From positions 1,488,001 to 1,552,000 of the forward strand of contig OZ220748.1 of the NCBI GenBank assembly GCA_965117035.1: a stretch of 64,000 bases of DNA. The letters are read 5' to 3'. Of the stretch, positions 1-8,345 are shown in pieces. The notes under the pieces were generated by a model. The model was given only the letters and a program-made list of their open reading frames with translations. It was not told the origin of the DNA and did no database searches. Each line of letters begins with the position of its first letter. The stretch's first letter is position 1. Made by a program: the position numbers and the translations under genes. This DNA is from CAZENU01 sp965117035 (GTDB lineage Bacteria; Chloroflexota; Dehalococcoidia; Lucifugimonadales; CAZENU01).

Positions 1-2329
1 TGACCGCCTGTCGCAGCGCCCCGGTGCCTTTGCCGTGGACGATCCGCACCGAGCTCATGCCGTCGCGGACGGCCTTGTCGAGAAACTCCTCGACCCGGAA
101 GAGCGCCTCCTCGACCCTCATGCCACGCAGGTCGAGCTCCACCGTCGTCAGCATCGGCCCGAGCTCGTAGGAGACTCCCGCCAACGGCTGCTGCTCCGGC
201 TCCTCGACGTCGACCGGCGTGAGCCGCTGGGGGTCGAGCTTGAACCGGACGCCGCCTACGGCGACCTCCACCTCGTCTTCCTCGTCCGGCGCGGCGACCA
301 CCGTCCCCCGCACGTTCAGACCCTTGACCTCGACGACGTCACCGTCCCTCACACGCGTCGGCGCGGGCGCGGGCTGCCGGCGCTGGATCTCAGGGAGCGA
401 CTCCTGTACGACTCTCTTCGCCTCGGCGACCTCGGCGGCGGCCCGCTTGACCGTCTCGTCCGAGACGCGCCAGGAGAGCGACGCCTCGGCGCGGCGGATC
501 TGCTTCCTCACGCTGTCGAACTCGTGGCTGATCTCGCGGTCGATCTCCCGCAGCGCCTCCTCTCGCCTCAGGTCGAGCTCGGCCAGCCGCGCCTCGACCT
601 GGGCCCGCGCCGCCTCGATCTCCGAACGGGCCGCCTCCGCCTCGGCGCGCACCCGGTCGGCCTCCTCCAGCCGCGATTTCAGCTCCTCGCGCTCCGCCTG
701 CAGCTCCTTCATCCAGTCCTCGAACAGCATGTGACGCGGCTCGAGGAGAGACCGCGCCTCCTCCATGATGTCGTCGGGCAGGCCCAGGTGCGTTGCGACC
801 GACATCGCGTAGCTCCTGCCCGGAGCGCCCAGCGTCAGGTGGTACGTCGGCATCAGGCTGTCCGGGTCCAGGTCGACGCTGGCGTTCGCCATGGCGGGCG
901 ACGCCTGGGCGTGCGCGGCGATGGAGCGGTGGTGGGTCGTCACGATGGACGTGACGCCCATGACCGCCAGCCGGTTGAGAATCGCCTTGGCCAACGCCGA
1001 GCCCTCCTCCGGATCGGTGCTCGTGCCGAGCTCGTCCAGCAGCACCAGCGAGCCCTCGTCCGCGTGGCGCAGGATGTCGACCACGTTGCGCATGTGCGAC
1101 CCGAACGTCGACACCGACTGGCTGATGCTCTGCTGGTCGCCCACGTCGGCATAGACGCCGTTGAACAGGGGCAGCGAGCTTCCCGGCGCCGCGGGCGCGC
1201 GCAGCCCGGACTGGCGCATGAGCGCCAGCAGGCCGACCGTCTTCATCGCGACCGTCTTGCCCCCGGTATTCGGGCCCGTGACCACCAGCACCGGCGCGTC
1301 CCCGTCCATCCGCACCGTGATCGGCACGGCGTCTCGGCCCAGCATCGGGTGCCGGGCGCCCGACAGGTCTACGACCGGATGCGCCTCGCCTGAGGCCAGG
1401 TCGGCCGTCTCGCCGAGGGACGCGCTGAACCGCGCCCGCGCGAGCACGAGGTCGAGCCGGGCCGTCAGCTCGATCCCCAGCAGGATGTCGTCCCGCGCCG
1501 AGCCTATGAGCCCGGAGAGGTCCCGCAGCACCCAGGCGACCTCCCGTTCTTCTTCCAGCGCCAGCTCGCGCCACTCGTTGCCCAGCTCGACCGTCTCCAG
1601 TGGCTCGACGTACAGCGTCGCGCCCGTGTTCGACGCGTCGTGCACTATCCCCGGCACGCGGTGGCGCAGGTCCCTCTTGACCTGCAGCACCAGCCGGTCG
1701 CCGCGCATCGACACGACGTCGTCCTGCAGCGTCTCCTGGCCGACGTCCGACTCGATGAAGCGCTCCAGCGCGGCGGCCACCCGCTCGTAGGCGTCGCGAA
1801 GCTGGCGGCGTATCTGGCCCAGCGTGGGCGTCGCGTCATCGAGCACCTCGCCCCTGGGGCCGATGCTCGCCTCGATCCTGCCGCGGATGGCGGAGAGATC
1901 GGGGATGTCCTTCGCCATGCGCGACAGCCCCGGCGTCGACTCCTCTGTGGCGCGAAACGCCGACCGGGCGCGCTCCAGCACCTCCAGCGACTCGGCGACG
2001 ATCAGGATGTCCGCGCCCGGCAGCACGCCTTCCAGCGCCGCCCGCTCGACCAGCGGAGTCGGGTCCTCCACTGCGTGCAGGTTCGCGTCGGCCCCGACAG
2101 CCAGGAACGCGAGCCCCTCGCCCGTCTCGGCCTGCAGCGCTTCCACGGCTTCTGGCGTGTACGCCGGGCCCAGGTCGAGGGCGCGGCGCCGCGCGAGGTG
2201 GAACCGCGCGTACCCAGCGACGCGCTGGCGTATCGTCCCGAAGTCGAGCGCCTCCATCGCCTGCGCCCTCAGCCTGTCGCGGCCAGGGGGGCCAGGGACT
2301 CCGTCGCCGTATTGCGAATCCTGTGTCAT
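1..2329 (-). CDS. mutS2: Endonuclease MutS2 (3' end outside window)
   Basis: MutS2 is a MutS-family ATPase with a C-terminal Smr nuclease domain, linked to suppression of recombination and to ribosome rescue. Reading the minus strand without a stop from 2329 to the window edge gives about 776 residues. The Walker A motif TGPNTGGKT lies near residue 351, followed by the family block STFGSHMRN and the Walker B-like LVLLDELGTSTDPEEG. A long charged coiled coil comes next, then a KOW-like patch and the start of the Smr domain with HGKGTG at the edge. Only the last few residues are missing. ATG 2329 is chosen; ATG 2257 (MEALDFGTIRQ) is an alternative that aligns well with the usual family N-terminus. 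The gene is a singleton here, with repeats upstream of it. Confidence 0.95.
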   Translation of the reverse strand, partial: MTQDSQYGDGVPGPPGRDRLRAQAMEALDFGTIRQRVAGYARFHLARRRALDLGPAYTPEAVEALQAETGEGLAFLAVGADANLHAVEDPTPLVERAALEGVLPGADILIVAESLEVLERARSAFRATEESTPGLSRMAKDIPDLSAIRGRIEASIGPRGEVLDDATPTLGQIRRQLRDAYERVAAALERFIESDVGQETLQDDVVSMRGDRLVLQVKRDLRHRVPGIVHDASNTGATLYVEPLETVELGNEWRELALEEEREVAWVLRDLSGLIGSARDDILLGIELTARLDLVLARARFSASLGETADLASGEAHPVVDLSGARHPMLGRDAVPITVRMDGDAPVLVVTGPNTGGKTVAMKTVGLLALMRQSGLRAPAAPGSSLPLFNGVYADVGDQQSISQSVSTFGSHMRNVVDILRHADEGSLVLLDELGTSTDPEEGSALAKAILNRLAVMGVTSIVTTHHRSIAAHAQASPAMANASVDLDPDSLMPTYHLTLGAPGRSYAMSVATHLGLPDDIMEEARSLLEPRHMLFEDWMKELQAEREELKSRLEEADRVRAEAEAARSEIEAARAQVEARLAELDLRREEALREIDREISHEFDSVRKQIRRAEASLSWRVSDETVKRAAAEVAEAKRVVQESLPEIQRRQPAPAPTRVRDGDVVEVKGLNVRGTVVAAPDEEDEVEVAVGGVRFKLDPQRLTPVDVEEPEQQPLAGVSYELGPMLTTVELDLRGMRVEEALFRVEEFLDKAVRDGMSSVRIVHGKGTGALRQAV

Positions 2330-2388
2330 GACGTAATGCCACCCACCCGTGAATTCTACCAGCAGGCCATCCTTGGGTAGCAGCGAAT

Positions 2389-2964
2389 CCCCTCTCCCCG
2401 CCGCGGGAGACGGTCAGGGTGAGGGGGACCGCCTGCAGCACATACGCACGGATCGCCGGTGACGAACAACATCACCCTCACCTCGGTCCTCTCCCGTCGA
2501 GGGAGAGGAGGAAGACAAGCCCGATCCCCGCTGCGGGAGAGGGTCAGGGTGAGGCGGTTGGGGTCTTGTCCCCTCTCCCCACCGCGGGAGACGGTCAGGG
2601 TGAGGGGGACCGCCTGCAGCACATACGCAGGGATCGCCGGTGACGAACAACATCACCCTCACCTCGGTCCTCTCCCGTCGAGGGAGAGGAGGAAGACAAG
2701 CCCGATCCCCGCCGCGGGAGAGGGTCAGGGTGAGGCGGTTGGGGTCTTGTCCCCTCTCCCCACCGCGGGAGAGGGTCAGGGTGAGGGGGACCGCTTGCAG
2801 CACACACCCAGTGACCACCGGCGACGAACAACATCACCCTCACCTCGGTCCTCTCCCGTCAAGGGACAGGAGGAAGAAAAGCCCGATCCCCGCCGCGGGA
2901 GAGGGCCAGGGCGAGGCGGTTGGGGTCTTGTCCCCTCTCCCCGCCGCGGGAGAGGGTCAGGGTG
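2389..2964. repeat. 181-bp tandem repeat array, left part
   Basis: CCCCTCTCCC recurs at 2389, 2570, 2751 and 2932, an exact 181-bp period, with about 95% visual identity between units. Each unit contains two inverted CTCTCCCG/CGGGAGAG hairpins and a conserved GACCGC(C/T)TGCAGCACA stretch. Translations of this block in any frame are repeats of the same low-complexity peptide and are not credible genes. The array is interrupted at 2964 by an IS481-type element and resumes at 4265. The 735 bp between mutS2 and the transposase gene hold only this array and the IS left end. Confidence 0.95.
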
Positions 2965-4264
2965 GGTACAGACCGGGTACATTGGTAACAGATAGACCGG
3001 GCACCTGGGTAACACATTATTCCAAAATGGGAGCAATTCTTATGAGGAGTCATGCGATGCCCTGGAACGAGTCTAGCGCGGCCTGTGAGCAGAGAGTGTT
3101 CATAGAGAGGTGGTCGATGGGGGAAGAGTCCGTTTCGGAGCTGTGCCGCCGATTCGGAATCAGCCGGAAGACGGGCTACAAGCGGATCAACCGATTCAAG
3201 GAGGACGGCTACGAGGGTCTGGGCGACCGTATCAGCGCACCGCACTCGCATCCGAACGCGACGAGCCCTGAGGTGGCAAGGCAGTTGATCGAGGCTAAGC
3301 GAGCCCGTCCGACGTGGGGTCCCAAGAAGCTGGTGGCTTGGCTGCGAGCTGAGGCGCCCGAGGCGCCCTGGCCGGCTCCGAGCACCGCAGGGGCGATCCT
3401 CGACCAGGCCGGCCTGGTCAAGCGGAGGCGCCGCCGCAGGAGCACCGCCCCGTGGAGCGAGCCGTTCGCCGAGGCGATAGATGCCAACGACGTGTGGTGC
3501 ATAGACTTCAAGGGGTGGTTCCGCACCGGAGACGGTAAGCGGGTCGACCCGCTTACCGTCCAGGACGCGGCGTCGCGCTACCTGCTGGCGTGCGCCGGTC
3601 TGGCCCAGCCGAGGACAGCTCAGGTGCGCCGGGTGATCGACAGAGTGTTTCGGGAGTACGGACTTCCTCGGACGATCCGCACGGACAACGGGCCGCCGTT
3701 CGCCAGCGTCGGTCTGGGAGGGCTGACGACTCTGTCGATCTGGTGGATCAAGCTGGGGATCATCCCGGAGCGCATCGAACCCGGCCACCCGGAGCAGAAC
3801 GGCAGGCAGGAGAGGTTTCACAGAACGCTCGATGAGGAGACGGCGTCCCCGCCGCGGCCGAACGAGCGGAGCCAGCAGAGGGCGTTCGACACCTTCAGGA
3901 ACGACTACAACGAGGTGCGGCCGCACGAGGCGCTTGGCCAGCAGCCTCCATCTAGCGTGTACCGACCGTCCCACCGGGAGTATCCCCGACGGGCAGAGTC
4001 GCCAGAGTACGCAAGCGGAGTCACGGTCCGAAGGGTGAGAACGAACGGCCAGATCAAGTGGAACGGAGGACTGGTCTACCTGAGCGAGGCGCTCAAGGGT
4101 GAGCCGGTCGGGCTGGTGCAGCAGGACCCCAGGTACTGGACGGTCATCTATGGCCCGCTCAGCATCGGGCTGTTGGACGACCACGCCGGTCATGTGCTGC
4201 ATACCCCTACCAAACTGTTACCCAAGTGCCCGGTTTAGGTGTTACCCATGTCCCCGGTTGCACA
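2965..4264 (+). mobile_element. IS481-family insertion sequence
   Basis: The element is about 1300 bp with one transposase gene. Its ends are imperfect inverted repeats of about 50 bp, each holding two copies of an ACCGGG(n)TGGGTAACA-like submotif: left 2967-3013, right 4209-4262. The array sequence GGGTCAGGGTGAGGGGG is split so that GTG flanks both ends (2962-2964 and 4265-4267), compatible with a short target duplication. The exact ends are uncertain by a few bases. Confidence 0.85.
3057..4238 (+). CDS. IS481-family transposase
   Basis: This is a DDE integrase-type transposase of 393 residues. It starts with the family-typical MPWNES and an N-terminal helix-turn-helix (SVSELCRRFGISRKTGYKRI). 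The rve catalytic core begins at DVWCIDFKGWFRTGDG (first Asp). The second acidic site lies in TIRTDNGPPFAS and the Glu in GHPEQNGRQERFHRTL. A C-terminal core-associated domain follows (YNEVRPHEALGQQPPSSVY). ATG 3057 is preferred over in-frame ATGs at 3027 and 3042 because of a GGAG just upstream and the family N-terminus. The frame stays open upstream through repeat DNA, which should not be annotated. The gene looks intact. It contains a perfect 30-bp palindrome at 3531-3560. Confidence 0.95.
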   Translation: MPWNESSAACEQRVFIERWSMGEESVSELCRRFGISRKTGYKRINRFKEDGYEGLGDRISAPHSHPNATSPEVARQLIEAKRARPTWGPKKLVAWLRAEAPEAPWPAPSTAGAILDQAGLVKRRRRRRSTAPWSEPFAEAIDANDVWCIDFKGWFRTGDGKRVDPLTVQDAASRYLLACAGLAQPRTAQVRRVIDRVFREYGLPRTIRTDNGPPFASVGLGGLTTLSIWWIKLGIIPERIEPGHPEQNGRQERFHRTLDEETASPPRPNERSQQRAFDTFRNDYNEVRPHEALGQQPPSSVYRPSHREYPRRAESPEYASGVTVRRVRTNGQIKWNGGLVYLSEALKGEPVGLVQQDPRYWTVIYGPLSIGLLDDHAGHVLHTPTKLLPKCPV

Positions 4265-4386
4265 GTGAGGGGGACCGCCTGCAGCACATACGCAGGGATC
4301 GCCGGTGACGAACAACATCACCCTCACCTCGGTCCTCTCCCGTCGAGGGAGAGGAGGAAGACAAGCCCAATCCCCGCCGCGGGGGC
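4265..4386. repeat. 181-bp array, right part after the IS
   Basis: The sequence resumes with GTGAGGGGGACCGCCTGCAG and continues through the hairpin block to about 4386, where it degenerates into the leader of the homoserine kinase gene. It is the missing continuation of the unit broken at 2964, which supports insertion of the IS into a pre-existing array. Confidence 0.9.
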
Positions 4387-4465
4387 GGCGGAAAGCGGGC
4401 AGCGGCCGGCTGCGTGCTATCATCTACGGGCAGCCACGCGGCAACCTGAGACCCCTCCCACCACG

Positions 4466-5380
4466 ATGCCCCCCACCGTCACCGTCAGAGCGCCCGCGAC
4501 TACCGCCAACATGGGCCCCGGATTCGACTGCCTCGCCATGGCGCTCGACATCTGGAACACCGTGACGGTAGACCTCGACGCCGATGGGACCGTCGTCAAC
4601 GGCGAGGGCAAGGGGGAGTTGCCGACGGACGACGCCAACCTGGTCCGCCGCAGCTTCGCCATACCCTTCCAGGACGCCGGCCAGCCCGTGCCGCGCGTCC
4701 GCATCGTCTGCGACAACCGCATTCCCCTCGCCAGGGGGCTCGGCAGCAGCGCCGCCGCGGCCGTAGCGGGGCTCATTGCCGGTAACGAGCTGTGCGGCCG
4801 GCCGCTCGACGACGCCCGGATACTCGACCACGCCGCGCGCCTCGAGGGCCATGCCGACAACGCCTCCGCGGCCGTCTTCGGCGGATGCCGGATCGTCGTC
4901 CAGGACGACGGCCGGCTCACGACCTCGGGCGTCCCCCTGGACGGGACCCTGCGCGCCGTCGTGTTCGTGCCCGACGAGCGCATGCCGACGGACGAGGCGC
5001 GCTCGGTGCTGGCCGACACCGTCGACCGCGAAGATGCCGTCTACAACATGGGCCGCGTCGCGCTGCTCGTCGCAGCGCTGGCGAGCGGCGACCCGACGCA
5101 TCTCGCGACCGCGACGCAGGACAGGCTGCATCAGCCAGCCAGGCAAGCCAAATACCCGGCTATGAAAAACGTCTTCAGGGCCGCGCTTGCCGCCGGAGCT
5201 CTCGGCGTCTTCCTGTCCGGCGCGGGCTCCTCCGTGCTCGCCCTCGCCCGCGGCAGGGAGACGACCATCGGCTACGAGATGGCCGAGGCCGCGTCCAAGA
5301 CCGGCGTGCACGGCTCCTTCCTCGTCACCGAGCCCACGACTGCCGGCGCTCACGTAGTCCCGGACGGACGGCCGACGTGA
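4466..5380 (+). CDS. thrB: Homoserine kinase
   Basis: This GHMP-family kinase phosphorylates homoserine with ATP on the way to threonine. It has 304 residues. The N-terminal motif APATTANMGPGFDCLAMAL is typical of ThrB, the ATP-binding GHMP motif is GLGSSAAAAVAG near residue 91, and the C-terminal motif is GVFLSGAGSSVLAL. The ATG at 4466 starts exactly at the conserved MPPTVTVRAPATTANMG; the frame stays open upstream only through repeat DNA. The stop is 25 bp before the GTG of the aspartate kinase gene, so the two probably form one transcript supplying the aspartate-family pathway. Confidence 0.95.
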   Translation: MPPTVTVRAPATTANMGPGFDCLAMALDIWNTVTVDLDADGTVVNGEGKGELPTDDANLVRRSFAIPFQDAGQPVPRVRIVCDNRIPLARGLGSSAAAAVAGLIAGNELCGRPLDDARILDHAARLEGHADNASAAVFGGCRIVVQDDGRLTTSGVPLDGTLRAVVFVPDERMPTDEARSVLADTVDREDAVYNMGRVALLVAALASGDPTHLATATQDRLHQPARQAKYPAMKNVFRAALAAGALGVFLSGAGSSVLALARGRETTIGYEMAEAASKTGVHGSFLVTEPTTAGAHVVPDGRPT

Positions 5381-5405
5381 GCTGGCCGCGGACCGGAGGC
5401 CTACC

Positions 5406-6644
5406 GTGGCGCTGATCGTCCAGAAGTACGGCGGCAGCTCCCTCGCCGACTCGGAGGCGATCGTCAACGTCGCCCGTCGCATCGGCGAGACCCACGACGC
5501 CGGCCACCGCGTCGTAGCCGTCGTCTCCGCCATGGGCGACACGACCGACGACCTGATCGAGTTGGCGCACCGGGTCTCGGAGCGGCCCGACCCGCGCGAG
5601 CTCGACATGCTGCTCTCCACCGGCGAGATCGTGAGCTGCACCCTGACCGCGATGGCGCTCGAGGCCCAGGGCCGAGACTCAGTCAGCCTCAGCGGCGCCC
5701 AGGCCGGCATCAGGACGGACACGACCCACGGCCGGGCCCGGATCGCCGCCGTCGACGCCGACCGCATCATGCGCGAGCTCGACCAGGGCCGCATCGTCGT
5801 CGTCGCCGGATTCCAGGGCGCCACCGACGGCATGGACGTGACGACGCTGGGCAGGGGCGCGTCCGACCTCTCCGCCGTGGCGCTCGCCGCCAGCCTGTCG
5901 GCCGACCGGTGCGAGATCTACACCGACGTCGCCGGCATCTACACGGCCGACCCCAGGCACGTGCCGGACGCCAGGCACATCGCGGAGATAGGCTACGAGG
6001 AGATGCTGGAGCTCGCCAGCTACGGGGCCAAGATGAACCCGCGCTCCATCGAGTTCGGAATGGTCTACGAGGTGCCCATCGTCGTGGCGTCGAGCTTCGA
6101 ACGAACGCCGGGGACCCTGATACACCGAGGAGTCGACATGAACAGCGGAGTCGGAGAGATCAGGAACAGGGTGCGGGGCATAGCGACCGACGGCAACGTC
6201 GCCAAGATCAGCGTGCTCGGGCTGTCCGACACCACGGGCGCCCAGGCGAGGCTCTTCGAGCCGCTCGCAGAGGCCGACATCAGCGTCGACGTCATCGTCC
6301 AGAACGTCAGCGTCGACGGCGCGACAGACCTGACCTTCACCGTCACCCGCACCGACCTGCCGAGGGCGATGGAGGTGGTCGAGGCGCTCTCCAACGAGCT
6401 CGGCATGCGCGAGGTCGCCAGCGCGTCGGGACTGGGCAAGGTCAGCATCGTCGGCACGGGAATGCAGGACGCGCCCGGCTACGCCAGCCGCTTGTTTCGC
6501 GCGCTCGCCGACGCGGGCATCGACATCGGCATGATAACGACCTCCGAGATACGCATCACCTGCATCGTCGACGAGACGAGCCTGGGCGCCGCCGCCCGGG
6601 CCCTGCACGACGCCTTCGAGCTCGACCGCCCGGACTCGTCGTAG
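5406..6644 (+). CDS. lysC: Aspartate kinase
   Basis: Phosphorylates aspartate, the first step of Lys/Thr/Met synthesis. The 412 residues fit a monofunctional aspartokinase with an N-terminal kinase domain (KYGGSSLAD at residues 7-15, GFQGATDGMDVTTLGRGASDLSAVALAA, TDVAGIYTADPR) and two C-terminal ACT domains (around 270-340 and 350-410; SIVGTGMQDAPGYASRLF, ITTSEIRITCIV). The ACT tandem implies allosteric feedback by an end-product amino acid; which one cannot be read from sequence. Translation starts at GTG 5406. It lies just downstream of thrB. Confidence 0.96.
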   Translation: MALIVQKYGGSSLADSEAIVNVARRIGETHDAGHRVVAVVSAMGDTTDDLIELAHRVSERPDPRELDMLLSTGEIVSCTLTAMALEAQGRDSVSLSGAQAGIRTDTTHGRARIAAVDADRIMRELDQGRIVVVAGFQGATDGMDVTTLGRGASDLSAVALAASLSADRCEIYTDVAGIYTADPRHVPDARHIAEIGYEEMLELASYGAKMNPRSIEFGMVYEVPIVVASSFERTPGTLIHRGVDMNSGVGEIRNRVRGIATDGNVAKISVLGLSDTTGAQARLFEPLAEADISVDVIVQNVSVDGATDLTFTVTRTDLPRAMEVVEALSNELGMREVASASGLGKVSIVGTGMQDAPGYASRLFRALADAGIDIGMITTSEIRITCIVDETSLGAAARALHDAFELDRPDSS

Positions 6645-6671
6645 CCGCGGGCGCGTAGAGGACCATTCACC

Positions 6672-7448
6672 GTGTCCGCCCCGGACGGGAAAAACGATCC
6701 CCACCTCTCGGTCATCATCCCGGCCTTCAACGAGGAGGCCCGCATCGGCCCAACCCTCGACGCTCTCGTCGACTACCTGGAAGCGCAGCCTTACTCCCGC
6801 GAGATCGTCGTCGTCGACGACGGCAGCACCGACGACACGGTGACGGTCGTCGAGAGCCGCGAGGCGGCGCCCGGCACGCCGGTCCGCGTCGAGCCGATCC
6901 CGCACGCCGGCAAGGGCTGGGCCGTCCGTCACGGGATGCTCGCGACCGCCGGACGCTACAGGTTCATGTGCGACGCCGACCTCGCCATGCCGGTACGCCA
7001 CCTGGGCGACTTCCTGGCACGCATGGACCAGGGCTACGACGTAGTGATCGGCTCCCGCGAGGCGGAGGGCGCGCGCCGGTTCGGGGAGGGCGTGGGCCGC
7101 CACTTCCGGGGGCGCGTCTTCAACTGGATCGTCAGGCTCGTCGCGGTCGGCGGGTTCCAGGACACCCAGTGCGGCTTCAAGTGCTTCCGGGGAGAGGTCG
7201 CCGAGGCGCTCTTCCGGGGCCAGGTGACGCGTGGCTGGGGGTTCGACGTCGAGATTCTCTACCTCGCCACCCGCCGCCGCCTGCGCGTGCTCGAGATGCC
7301 GATCGACTGGCACCACCAGGAGCTGAGCAGGGTGGGGTCGCTCGTCGAGCCGTTCTCCATGCTCAGAGACGCCGTTGCGGTCAGGGTACGGGCGGCGCGA
7401 GGTCTCTACGGCCCCAGGGCGGGACAGGCCGGCGATGGCGACCGGTAA
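6672..7448 (+). CDS. GT2 glycosyltransferase, dolichyl-phosphate glucosyltransferase type
   Basis: A 258-residue family 2 glycosyltransferase that should move a sugar from a nucleotide-sugar to polyprenyl phosphate on the inner face of the membrane. The GT-A fold motifs are clear: LSVIIPAFNEEARI, VVDDGSTDDT, the donor DAD-type CDADLAMP near residue 100, and the acceptor-side TQCGFKCFRGEVA. No C-terminal membrane segments are seen. The GTG start at 6672 follows lysC by 27 bp. Its end overlaps the next glycosyltransferase gene by 14 bp, which suggests coupled translation. The substrate sugar is not determined. Confidence 0.88.
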   Translation: MSAPDGKNDPHLSVIIPAFNEEARIGPTLDALVDYLEAQPYSREIVVVDDGSTDDTVTVVESREAAPGTPVRVEPIPHAGKGWAVRHGMLATAGRYRFMCDADLAMPVRHLGDFLARMDQGYDVVIGSREAEGARRFGEGVGRHFRGRVFNWIVRLVAVGGFQDTQCGFKCFRGEVAEALFRGQVTRGWGFDVEILYLATRRRLRVLEMPIDWHHQELSRVGSLVEPFSMLRDAVAVRVRAARGLYGPRAGQAGDGDR

Positions 7449-8232
7449 GGCCACCGCCCGTTTACGCGTTTCCGCAGACGCATCGGATCCCGACCGCCGT
7501 GCGCCAGCACCGGGACCCAGCGTGGCGGTAGTCGTCCCGACGTACAACGAGGCGGACAATCTACCCCTGCTCGTCGACCGCATCTTCTCGTCCCTGGCGG
7601 ACGGGGCGACGCTGATCGTCGTCGACGACGGCTCGCCCGACGGCACGGGCGCCGTCGCCGCCCGGCTCGCGCAGCGGACGCCCGGAACGATCGATCTGGT
7701 ACAGCGCAACGAAAAGCTCGGCCTCGGCGCCGCGTACCGTGACGGGTTCGAGCGGGCGCTCGCCACGGGCGCCGACTGCGTCGTGCAGATGGACGCCGAC
7801 CTGTCTCACGACCCGAACAGCCTCGCCGCCATGCTGGAGGCGCTCGACGACGCCGACGTAGTCGTCGGGTCCCGGTACGTCGAGGGCGGGAACGTAGACC
7901 CTGAGTGGGGCCTGGTCAGGCGGCTGCTCAGCGCCGGCGCAAACCGGGGGCTCCGGCTGCTCGCGGGGCTCGACGTCAGGGACGCGACCTCCGGCTACAA
8001 GGCGCTCCGCGCATCCGCGCTCGCCGCGGTCGACCTCGACGCCTTTCGCTGCGCCGGCTTCGGGTTCCAGGTCGAGATGGCCGCCGCCTGCCAGCGCCTC
8101 GACCTGCGCGTCGTCGAGCACCCGATACGCTTCCGGGCCCGGCGTAGCGGCCGCTCCAAGATGTCGTTCGGCATCGTCGTCGAGGCCATCAGGCGCCTGA
8201 CCCCGCTGGCCTGGAGGAGATTCTCCGGCTGA
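7435..8232 (+). CDS. Polyprenol-phosphate mannosyltransferase-like GT2 enzyme
   Basis: A 265-residue GT2 enzyme of the DPM1 type. Motifs are VAVVVPTYNEADNLPLLV, IVVDDGSPDGTGAV, QMDADLSHDP (metal-binding DxD) and RDATSGYKALRASAL. The end, RRSGRSKMSFGIVVEAIRRL, matches the soluble form of polyprenyl-phosphate mannose synthase without transmembrane helices. The ATG at 7435 overlaps the upstream GT2 gene by 14 bp; the frame could start at 7375 but that would overlap the neighbour's coding region more. The pair probably makes lipid-linked sugar donors for surface glycans or glycoproteins (inference). Confidence 0.88.
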   Translation: MATGKATARLRVSADASDPDRRAPAPGPSVAVVVPTYNEADNLPLLVDRIFSSLADGATLIVVDDGSPDGTGAVAARLAQRTPGTIDLVQRNEKLGLGAAYRDGFERALATGADCVVQMDADLSHDPNSLAAMLEALDDADVVVGSRYVEGGNVDPEWGLVRRLLSAGANRGLRLLAGLDVRDATSGYKALRASALAAVDLDAFRCAGFGFQVEMAAACQRLDLRVVEHPIRFRARRSGRSKMSFGIVVEAIRRLTPLAWRRFSG

Positions 8233-8345
8233 GCGCTCTCGTAGTGTCGAGCGCCGCGTAAGCCTGTAGACTGTCCAGACACCTCTTCGCCTGGAGACGA
8301 CGTGACAATCGGTCCCATGCAAACCGACCGGCGAGGCGGATCACT

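Noticed and set aside
390..1574. Minus-strand 394-residue frame inside mutS2
   Set aside because: It is a shifted frame of the mutS2 strand (Gly/Arg/Ala-rich); the correct frame shows the P-loop and Smr motifs and has no stop before the window edge.
2419..3000. Open frames through the 181-bp array on both strands
   Set aside because: They repeat the same low-complexity peptide with the array period and have no start signals or family resemblance.
5679..7766. Long minus-strand open frame opposite the aspartate kinase and glycosyltransferase genes
   Set aside because: Antisense frame created by GC-rich codon bias; composition is Arg/Val/His-rich with no domain, while the plus strand encodes clear enzymes.
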